A model generated the notes under the pieces. It was not told where the DNA came from. It saw only the letters and a list, made by a program, of their open reading frames with translations, and searched no databases. Positions 10,124 through 18,809 of a stretch of DNA of 64,000 bases are shown here, one piece after another. A program made the translations under genes and the position numbers. The stretch comes from DASQZK01 sp963732905 (lineage in GTDB: Bacteria > Bacteroidota > Bacteroidia > Bacteroidales > GCA-2748055): positions 186,001-250,000 of the forward strand of contig CAVTBM010000009.1 in assembly GCA_963732905.1 (NCBI GenBank), read 5' to 3'. The first letter of the stretch is position 1, and every line of letters starts with the position of its first letter.

Positions 10124-11681
10124 ATGAAGAACACAACCATCATTACCGGCTTTCTTTTGATGCTATTCTTTACCGGTTGTAAGGAAGACTGGGACAAACA
10201 CTATAACAATCCCCCTGATACCATCGATAAGAACGTTTGGGAAGCTATCCAGGAAGATGATAACCTGAGTCTTTTCGTCCAGTATGTGAAGGAGTTCAAA
10301 TTCGATACTCTTTTTCTCAAGGATGATACCTGGACATTATTTATCCCGGATAATACTGCATTCTCAGGATATCTTGACACGGCCGAAGTCACGCCTGCCG
10401 TTCTCGACTATCTGATCTCACCGGCATTTCTTCAGACGGTTATGGTGAACGGAAAAAGGAAGATCCAGACCCTGGGTGAAAAGTTTGCCCTCTTTCAGAG
10501 AGATGGGAGCAAGATTTCCTTTGACGGTATCTCTGTTCCCTTTGAAAGTCCTCTTTATAAAAATGGTAAATATTTCATTATGGACAAAGTCGGAATACCC
10601 AAACCAAACCTCTATGAGTATTTTGCCATCACCAATCCAGCTCTCAAATTATATATCGACAGCAAAGATTCGGTGATTCTCGACAAGGAAAAGAGCCGGC
10701 CCATCGGCTTTGATGAAAACGGCAATACCATTTATGATACGGTTGCCGTCATCTATAATAAGTTTGAAGCACGTTATTTTCCGGTTAGTGAGGAATTCCG
10801 GAATCAGACAGCAACCATTGTTTTCCCCAAGCAGGAAGATTATGACAATGCCCTGACCGAAATGGCCCAGTCGATGAGCAGTATTTACCAGGATTACCGG
10901 GATATTCCAATAGACTGGCAGCAAAATATTCTGCTGCCGTACCTCCTTGAAAGAGGCGTTTTCGAGAATATGATGGAACCTGAGGAATTTATCCCCAATT
11001 ATAGCATTAACGATACATTTAAACTTAAGAACATTCTCGGTGACAGTATCATGATCGAGTACGGCGTAACAGATAAAGCCATCTGTAGCAATGGTTACGC
11101 CTATAACTATGATCATTTTGCCGTCCCTGACACATTGTTTAAAGGTGCTGTCCGGTTTGAAGGAGAATGGCTGCTTACCCGTACAGGGATTGATAAGTTC
11201 AGCTGGAGAGACAGCGTTACGTATGCCAGCGATATTCCATTTCCTCCAACCCAGACCAATGTAAAAACCGCATCCAACGATTCCATACTGCAGGTTAGCT
11301 TCAGTTCAGGGTATTCGGGACAATTCCTCGTCGGGTTTAAAGTCAAAAACCTGTTCCCCAGGAGGTACCTGATGGTAATCAGAACACTGGTAAGAAAAGG
11401 CGGGATCTACGATATCTATGTGAATGATCAGCTTGTCCGGACCTTCGACTATGTTACTCTATACACAATATCCAAGGAACCTGATCCAGAGTGTGGTTTC
11501 CGGAAAATATTATGTTTCGGATGCACAGGGATATAACAATTTCGATTGCTGGGTCCAGGATGATGTGCCCTATGGGATGACCAGTATACGCTTTGAATAT
11601 AAAGGACCTTCAAATGATCCTTTGAAAACTATAAGTCCCGGCCTGGTCATCGATTATATAGATTTTATTCCTTATGACTGA
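10124..11681 (+). pseudogene. FAS1-domain lipoprotein interrupted by a single frameshift near its C-terminus
   Basis: The N-terminal reading frame (10124-11536) starts with a lipoprotein signal (lipobox ending FFTGC, Cys19) and a FAS1 domain (WTLFIPDNTAFSGYL at about 69-83). Near 11490 the sense shifts by one base. The correct C-terminal continuation (VVSGKYYVSDAQGYNNFD, ending DYIDFIPYD) lies in the next frame and ends at 11681. Removing one base gives a protein of about 518 residues whose tail matches the jelly-roll tail of the neighbouring FAS1 gene (ending in a DYIDFIPY or DNIRFNIP strand). As read, the last 50 or so residues are replaced by a short wrong tail. It is either a mild truncation or a sequence error. 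Confidence 0.78.
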
Positions 11682-11845
11682 GTGATGCGGAAAGAAAGGA
11701 ACAGGATGAATGAGAATAAGATGGGTATTTAAAAAGGTCATGACAACCGGAAGATAAAAGCGCCGGAATACTGAATAATGCAATTCATGAGGGCCTCCGG
11801 ATATCACGGCCTTATTTAGAAGATAACAATGAGCAAATCAATACT

Positions 11846-14800
11846 ATGATGAATAAACTATCACCTCATGCCGGTTTGAAAAGAATAGTGCTTTTTGCGG
11901 CTCTTCTCATTATTGGTGTTTCTTTGGCTCACTCCCAGGATACTTTGCTTGTCAAAGGCATTGTTCTGTCGGGGACATCCGATCCTGTTCCCGGTGTAGC
12001 GGTGAGTATTGAAGGGTCAAGTCAGAGACCGGTAGTCACCGATAATGAAGGTGAATTCACCCTGAAAGCTCTCTTCAGGGGATGTATGGCTGATCATTTC
12101 GCCAACCGGGGGGTTTAAAAGCAAGAGGGTATATCTGAACAACAGGAGCAAGCTGACCATCTTTCTTACCCCGGATGATATGCCCTCTGACAATGATATG
12201 GTAACCATTCTTTCACAGCAGTTCCGGAAACGGAATCTGATCGGTTCATTTACTGATCTCAACGTGAAAAACATAGATCACACCAATGCATTAACGATTG
12301 ACCAGTATCTCCAGGGAAGGGTACCCGGTATGCTGGTGGTCGACCGGTCGGGGATGCCGGGCAGCGGTGCAGTGACAACCATTCGCGGGGTCAATTCCAT
12401 CTACGCAGGAAATGCACCACTCTATATTGTGGACGGAATTCCCCTCACCTCTCACGGCATCTTCGGATCCAACCTGAATGGTTTTGCCTATAACCCTTTA
12501 TCAGCCATCAATAATTTTGACATTTCAAAAGCGACCATCCTCAAGGATCCTGCATCTACTGCCGCCTATGGTTCGAAAGGTTCCAACGGCGTTGTGGTTA
12601 TCGAGACCCTTGATCCCAGCGTAACCCAAACGACCATTGAACTCGATCTCAGGACGGGCTACTCCCTGTCTCCTTCCAACCTTATCCCCCAGCTCAATGG
12701 CGGGCAGCATAAAACACTGATCAATGAGGAACTGTTTTCTGCAGGATTATATGAAGAAGATATCCAGCTGTATTTTCCGAACCTGTTCCTGACCAGGGAC
12801 AATCCACGATACATTGATTATCAGCATAATACCAACTGGCAAAAACTGATCTTCAACAACTCCTATATGACCAACGTAAACCTGAATGTTAAGGGAGGGG
12901 ATGAGATTGCAAGGTACGGCCTTTCATTCGGATATTTCAAGAGTGACGGAATCATACGCAAGACAGGTTACCAGGGTTACGACCTCAGGTTTGTAAGCCG
13001 GCTGAATGTTTTCACCTGGTTAAAAATGAATGCCGGTGTTTCTCTGAATTACAATTCTGCAGCCCTGAAGGAAGCGGCCACATCCCCCGAAACAAGCCCG
13101 ATTAGGGCCAGCCTGGCGAAATCCCCGCTTCTCAATCCGTTTCCAATATGATGAAGAGGGGAATGAGATCACGACCCTTGCCGAAGTAGATGAACTGGGA
13201 GTCAGTAACCCGATGGCTATCATCGAAAATTATGAGGCGACGAATACGAACTATAACTTCACCGCCACACTGGGGCTGGAAGGCAGTATTAGTAAGGATC
13301 TGAAAATCAACAGTAATTTCAGCCTGACCTATGATGTGCTGAAAGAACAGATCTTTATGCCCAACCACGGGATGGAACTGTATTACAATTCCGAAGCCAT
13401 CAATGTGGCTAAATCCACCAACAACGACCTCAAATCTTTTTACAACAACACCTACCTCATATACAATAAGTCTTTCGGCACCAATCACCAGTTTTCATCA
13501 AATACCGGTATGCATGTTTACAGCAATTCCTTCCAGTTAGACTGGGGATTAACAAAGAATGCACATGAGAACGATCAGTACAGAACCCTTGCCGACGGAC
13601 AGAATGACCAGCGGGAAATAGGAGGACAGAACCGTGACTGGTCATGGCTTTCCTTCTATGAATACCTGAATTATGCCTATAAGTCCAGGTACCTTGTTAC
13701 AGCCACCATTTCCCTGGATGGTTCTTCACGCGTAGGCGACAATGCTATCAATACGACCAAATTTGCCGGTCAACCGTTTGGATTTTTCTACTCTGGAGGT
13801 CTCGGCTGGAGGCTTTCCAATGAAAATTTCCTGAAAAATCTTGCCTGGCTTGAGGACCTTAAGCTACGGGTAAGTGCAGGCCGAACCGGAAATGATGATA
13901 TCGGGGAATCCAGTGCCACTAATTATTACCAGGCTGTGAAATTCAGGGAGACTGTTGGACTGTATCCCGCAGTGATACCCAACGATAAACTGAGTTATGA
14001 GATCCTTACGCAACTTGATGCAGGCATCGACCTCTCACTGTGGGGCAACCGGTTTTCCATTAAGGCCGATGTGTTCAAGTCCTCTACCGATAATATGCTG
14101 ATATATACGCCTCTGGATCCCTTCCTCGGGTATGATGTGCGTGTTGAGAACGGCGGAAAAATGGAGAACACCGGTAAAGAACTGAGTGTTTTTCTCAGGT
14201 TGATCAGCACGTCGAATTTTTCCTGGGATATACAGGCAAACATTTCCAGGATAAGCAACCGTGTGGTTGAAATTAAGGGAAATAAGATTGTTACCGAGAT
14301 CCCCGGCGCCGAATTGGTAAACAAGGTTGGTGCACCGGTAAATAGCTTTTACGGATTTATTTATGAAGGCGTTTACACGACTCAGGCAGCCGCTGATGAA
14401 GCGGGTCTTGTCAATGCGAAGGGCATTGCCTACCGGGCCGGAGATGCCAGATTCGCCGATCTCTCGGGACCTGACGGTGCACCGGATGGTATCATCAACG
14501 AGTACGACAAGACCAATATCGGTTCTTCCATGCCTGAGTATTTCGGAGGATTCTCCACTGCAGTAACCTTTAAACGCTGGACCCTCAGTGTGTTCCTGCA
14601 GGGTGTTTACGGCAACAAGGAATTTAACTACGTCAGGTATCTGAATGAGTCTATGACAGGACTTGAAAACCAAAGTGCTACCGTTCTGAACCGCTGGCAA
14701 TACGACGGCCAGGAAACCGACATTCCCCGGGCACTGGCCAACGATCCTGTCGGGAACTCATCCTTTTCCACGAGATGGATAGAGGATGGTTCATACCTGA

Positions 14801-15021
14801 GACTTAAGAATATCAGCCTTAGCTATACCATACCCGATGAGTTCCTGACATTCAAAAATGCGGAGTTTTATTTTTCAGTCAATAATGCATTTGTACTGTC
14901 GAAATACCTGGGATATGACCCCGAATTTGCCTACTCATTTTCAAACATACATCAGGGCGTTGACTACGGTCTTATGCCCCAGGCCAGGCAGTTTATCGCT
15001 GGAATAAAAGTCGGATTATAA
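11846..15021 (+). pseudogene. Second SusC-like TonB-dependent receptor, broken by two frameshifts
   Basis: Three overlapping pieces (11846-12118, then a frame open through 12180-13151, then one through 13213-15021) join into one SusC receptor of about 1,057 residues. It has a signal peptide (ending SLAHSQ), a carboxypeptidase-D-like domain (VKGIVLSGTSDPVPGVAVSI), a plug (VTTIRGVNSIYAGN, YIVDGIPL) and a barrel ending FIAGIKVGL. The first break is near 12071 in a CTCTCTT context, where skipping one C restores LKASSGDVWLIISPTGG. The second is near 13140 in a TTT run, where skipping one T restores LNPFQYDEEGNE. Each is an apparent one-base insertion. The SusD partner begins 18 bases downstream and is intact. 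As written the receptor cannot be made. Confidence 0.85.
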
Positions 15022-15039
15022 CATTAACAGGAATATAAG

Positions 15040-16944
15040 ATGAGCAAGATCATGAAATACCCGGTTATATTAATCATACTGTCATCCCTTTTCCTATTTC
15101 CTTCGTGTGAAAAGTTTCTGAATCCGGAACAGAAACTGGACATCACACAGGACAGGCTGTTTAACGACTGGTATGAATACCGGTCTGTGGAGATGGGGAT
15201 GTATGGTCTTCAGCAAAAACTCGTGGAACAACTGGTTGTTCTGGGTGAATTAAGAGGCGATCTTCTGACCATTACCCAGAATGCCGATGCAGACCTGAGG
15301 GATGTATACAATTTCAATATCTCAAGGGATAACAAATATGCCTCACCTACCAATTTTTTTAAACTGATATCTGCCAGTAATAATTTCATACGGGTACTGA
15401 AAAGGGAGCATCCTGAAGTTCTGGATCCGGAGAGCCCTGTTTCCAATTTTGACAAACTATACGGTGAGGCACTCTGCATGCGGGCCTGGGCCTATTTCAA
15501 TGCTGTAAGAATTTACGGAGTGGTACCCTATATTCCCGAATCGCTGGTGACAATTAACGAAATTGAGAATTTTGTCAACTCCCCGGGAACCTATGTGGAC
15601 AGTGTTTACATAAATTTTGGAGCAGACGGATACTATAATGATACGACGATCAATAAGCCTGTTACACTCGAGAAGCAGTTTTATAATACGGATCAGATCA
15701 TCGACATATTTACGGATCAGCTCGAGCATGACGTGAAAGATGTCGGGGTGAACCATTATATCGAGAATAATGACATATCGTGGCAGGTTACCATCTGGAA
15801 CAAGTATGCCCTGCATGCTCTCCTCGGACAGATGTATCTTACCCGGGGCGATCTTCTGAAGGCCCGGAATCATTTCAATTCGATCTTGTGGAATAGTGAA
15901 GCGGCAGCAACTGAAGCCGACAACAGAGCCAATAATGTAACGAACCATCTTCGCTACCAGCTCGATAATACCTTTTATGGAGCATTGTGGAGAAACATTT
16001 TTACAACCATCGATAATAATGAACATATCTACACCATATGGTTTAATAAGGCCAATTTTCAACAGAATAAACTGCAGGACCTCTTCGATCCGCGGCCACC
16101 GCATAAGTATATGCTTCAACCGAGCGGACCGGCTATTTATAAATTTGAGACGGTTTGGTATGGACAGCAGATGGGGACAAAAGACCCGTTTGACCCGGCT
16201 AAAACCAAGATGACATCTGTTGGATTCCCTTGTGATTTTTACAGGGGATACGGTTCTTCCTATATTTACCTGAAAGGGAATGGGGTACTCGACCCTCAAC
16301 AGTTTGTCAAGATGCTTGATCTTAGAATGCATGGGGATGAGAGGGGAGTTAAGGCCATTATGGATGGCGTGGATACAATTGTCTGGAAATATTCCATTGA
16401 TAAAGGGACCTTTGACCAGGATGCCAATTTTATCGTTTACCGGGCAGGGAGTATTCATTTGTACCAGGCGGAAATACTCACTCATCTGGATCTTTCGGAT
16501 GAATATGGTGCCGTGTTTTCCCATTCCGACAGTGCCATTAATCTTGTAAATAACGGATCCTACTTTAATGACCAGACCAACCGGTATCAGCGTGGCGTAA
16601 AAGGGCGGGCCGGAATTTATTTTACTTCAGATGACGGGATAAAGGTCGGAGATGACTATTATATTCATGATCCGTATACGAATAAGATCGTAGGGTACAG
16701 GAATTTAAACCATAATCTTCCGGCCAAACAGGAAATCATTGAAGACGGGATCATGGATGAACGTGCCCGTGAGCTGGCTTACGAAGGTGAACGGTTCTAC
16801 GATCTCATGCGGGTGTCATACCGCCGGAATGATCCTACATACCTCGCAAAGGCTGTAGCGGCCAAATTTCCTGAAAACCAGCGCAGCCAGATAGAGGCGC
16901 TGCTGAGTAATCCTTATATCTGGTATATCCATTATTTTGATTGA
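15040..16944 (+). CDS. SusD/RagB-like nutrient-binding lipoprotein, long form
   Basis: This 634-residue protein has a lipoprotein signal ending LFPSC (Cys23). A start at the second ATG (15052) would give a more typical signal length. It shows the SusD pattern: GEALCMRAWAYFNAVRIYGVVPYIPE at about 146-171, a TPR-like middle (LLGQMYLTRGDLLKARNHF), and the terminal signature IMDERARELAYEGERFYDLMRVSYRR. It is longer than the first SusD (491 residues), so the two pairs probably bind different glycans. It is the last gene of the plus-strand cluster and converges with the DUF5060-type glycosidase. Confidence 0.9.
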   Translation: MSKIMKYPVILIILSSLFLFPSCEKFLNPEQKLDITQDRLFNDWYEYRSVEMGMYGLQQKLVEQLVVLGELRGDLLTITQNADADLRDVYNFNISRDNKYASPTNFFKLISASNNFIRVLKREHPEVLDPESPVSNFDKLYGEALCMRAWAYFNAVRIYGVVPYIPESLVTINEIENFVNSPGTYVDSVYINFGADGYYNDTTINKPVTLEKQFYNTDQIIDIFTDQLEHDVKDVGVNHYIENNDISWQVTIWNKYALHALLGQMYLTRGDLLKARNHFNSILWNSEAAATEADNRANNVTNHLRYQLDNTFYGALWRNIFTTIDNNEHIYTIWFNKANFQQNKLQDLFDPRPPHKYMLQPSGPAIYKFETVWYGQQMGTKDPFDPAKTKMTSVGFPCDFYRGYGSSYIYLKGNGVLDPQQFVKMLDLRMHGDERGVKAIMDGVDTIVWKYSIDKGTFDQDANFIVYRAGSIHLYQAEILTHLDLSDEYGAVFSHSDSAINLVNNGSYFNDQTNRYQRGVKGRAGIYFTSDDGIKVGDDYYIHDPYTNKIVGYRNLNHNLPAKQEIIEDGIMDERARELAYEGERFYDLMRVSYRRNDPTYLAKAVAAKFPENQRSQIEALLSNPYIWYIHYFD

Positions 16945-17062
16945 GGCGTTTATACGTCCTAAGTACCCAATACCTTACCGTTTTCAATTTCCGTTCCTGA
17001 TAATGGCTGTAATGGTATTATACCTATATGTAAACCATCTTACAGGCCGAAGTACGCCCAAT

Positions 17063-18712
17063 TCAGTCGGTTGTGACTTTCAGGATGACTACTGCCATCT
17101 GTCCTGTTATATTTTCATTCCGGTGAATTCCAAGCCACTCCCCAGTATTGGTTTTAATACCTGGATCCTCAAAGTATATGCCCGTCAGCGGGTCGAACCA
17201 GGTAACAGAGACATTCTTTCCTTTCAGCTCTGGAAAATTTCCCTGAAGGCTGATCATCCCTTCCGGAAGATAAAACAGGTAGGTGGATTTGTGATCCGTA
17301 AGACAATAGCCGGCAGAGAATTGCCTGTCGGGAACGAGAGAGTTATAATCGTACCTGGTGAACAATCCGGTCAGGTGCCTGTAGAAGTCAAAGTGAGGTT
17401 GTGTTTTCTTATCAAGTGAAAAGGGATCCCAAACCAGTTCATACCAGGATGAATTTTGCCAGTAATAGGTTGAATAGGTTCCGGCAAAAATACATTTGTA
17501 ATTCCGGTCCAGACATATCACCGGATCGGTGTAGGCACCGTCAAATATGGAATGCATGGTTTTTTCATAACCTCCGTGCTCGATGTTCAGCACAGGGAGG
17601 CCAGGGTGCTTCTCAACAATCTTTCTCATACCTGAATAAATCCCCGGCTGCCAGTCCTGGACTGAAATAAAATCTACTTTCCCGGGATAAGCGGAACAGT
17701 AAGCATAATCATGAACCGTTACCAGCCGGTGATGGGCATCCAGGCTGCGGAGCCGGTCGATCCGCCGGGTGATGTAGCCCATGTCGTTGTGATTGTAGGA
17801 CAGTGCTTCCTTGGAGATATCCCAGATCAGGTTTGGGAAAGCCTGGTACCTGTTCACCACGTAATCGAAGTACAGATTGTCTGCCGCAGATTCAGGCTCA
17901 GGCCAGTTCACATGCTTATTCCATACATAGATCATCAGGTGTGCAACAATGTGTTTCTCGTTCAAATAAGCCAGGATATGGTCGATATGCTTGAAAAAAT
18001 CAATATTCAGGGTGGAATAGTCGGGTGTCTGATTCGTTCCGCCAAACGGGAACACTTCCGGCCGGGCAAAATTATATTCAGGAGCAATTTTGTCTCTCTC
18101 ACCCCAGTCGGCATCAAAGGCATAAACATTCATGACCACCTGGTTGAAATGGTTTTCTGCGATAGCTGAAATGATCTTCCGGGTTTTCGGGAGTTCGGCA
18201 GAGTCCGGATTTTCCATGTCCTGTTTAGCATCAGGGGCAAACAGCCAGTCCATTTCGTACGCCATGAGAAAATATGGTGTACCATCCTCCCGGGTAAATT
18301 TTTGGGGATTCTCTTTTGATACCACAACAGCACCATGTTCTTCAGGGTTGGTATTAGGGGATACGCTTACGGTTCCGGTGAGGCCGGATAGTCTTGGAAC
18401 GGAAGACCAGGTGGTATAGGTCCATTTCCCCTCTGCAGGCGGAGTAAAACGAATGACCCAGGTGTCATCGCCATTGTAAAATCCGTTTATTTTGCGTAGG
18501 GATGTGCCATGAGGCACGTCTCGGCTGTCATTTGTGTTTTCACGTATAATTGTCGCCCCGAAAGTAACATCCAGAGGATGATCAATATGCCCTTTCAGGG
18601 TAAAGGTCATATCCAGTACCTGCCATTTTTCGCAGGTGTAATGTTCGTCGACAGCTGCAAAGGATGATGTTATCATAATGGTAAGTAAAGAGATTATGAT
18701 CAGGTTTTTCAT
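17063..18712 (-). CDS. DUF5060/DUF4038-type glycoside hydrolase, exported
   Basis: This 549-residue protein has a signal peptide (ending SSFAA). Residues 25-115 form an N-terminal beta-sandwich typical of DUF5060 (FTLKGHIDHPLDVTFGATI, GKWTYTT). Residues 130-445 form a TIM-barrel-like region of the DUF4038/apiosidase type (REDGTPYFLMAYEMDWLF, HIVAHLMIYVWNKHVN, LIWDISKEA with an acidic pair, LNIEHGGYE). Residues 450-549 look like the small collagen-binding-like beta domain that closes such enzymes. E290 or E291 of the SKEA segment and E369 of the NIEHGG segment are plausible catalytic acids by position; this is inference. It follows two GH9 genes on the same strand. The substrate is probably a plant cell-wall side chain, not defined. 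Confidence 0.72.
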   Translation of the reverse strand: MKNLIIISLLTIMITSSFAAVDEHYTCEKWQVLDMTFTLKGHIDHPLDVTFGATIIRENTNDSRDVPHGTSLRKINGFYNGDDTWVIRFTPPAEGKWTYTTWSSVPRLSGLTGTVSVSPNTNPEEHGAVVVSKENPQKFTREDGTPYFLMAYEMDWLFAPDAKQDMENPDSAELPKTRKIISAIAENHFNQVVMNVYAFDADWGERDKIAPEYNFARPEVFPFGGTNQTPDYSTLNIDFFKHIDHILAYLNEKHIVAHLMIYVWNKHVNWPEPESAADNLYFDYVVNRYQAFPNLIWDISKEALSYNHNDMGYITRRIDRLRSLDAHHRLVTVHDYAYCSAYPGKVDFISVQDWQPGIYSGMRKIVEKHPGLPVLNIEHGGYEKTMHSIFDGAYTDPVICLDRNYKCIFAGTYSTYYWQNSSWYELVWDPFSLDKKTQPHFDFYRHLTGLFTRYDYNSLVPDRQFSAGYCLTDHKSTYLFYLPEGMISLQGNFPELKGKNVSVTWFDPLTGIYFEDPGIKTNTGEWLGIHRNENITGQMAVVILKVTTD

Positions 18713-18744
18713 AGGGGGTTGGAATGTTTGATTTTTTGGGTTCG

Positions 18745-18785
18745 GTTATGATAATATCTGTCATGAACACAGATATCATCATAAC
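18745..18785. repeat. 17-bp near-perfect inverted repeat between two glycosidase genes
   Basis: The left arm, 18745-18761 (GTTATGATAATATCTGT), pairs with the right arm, 18769-18785, with one mismatch around a 7-base loop. It fills most of the 97-base gap between the GH9 gene and the DUF5060-type gene, both transcribed leftward. On that strand no U-run follows the hairpin, so it is not a textbook terminator. An operator, a processing or stabilising mRNA hairpin, or a mobile hairpin element are all possible. Confidence 0.5.
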
Positions 18786-18809
18786 AATTGGTAAAATTAA
18801 AAATACATT

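Noticed and set aside
4098..13151. Programmed +1 frameshifting as the cause of the split SusC and FAS1 genes
   Set aside because: The junctions share no slippery codon, no stop codon in the A site typical of RF2-like +1 shifting, and no common downstream structure. The one TAG also cannot be explained by it.
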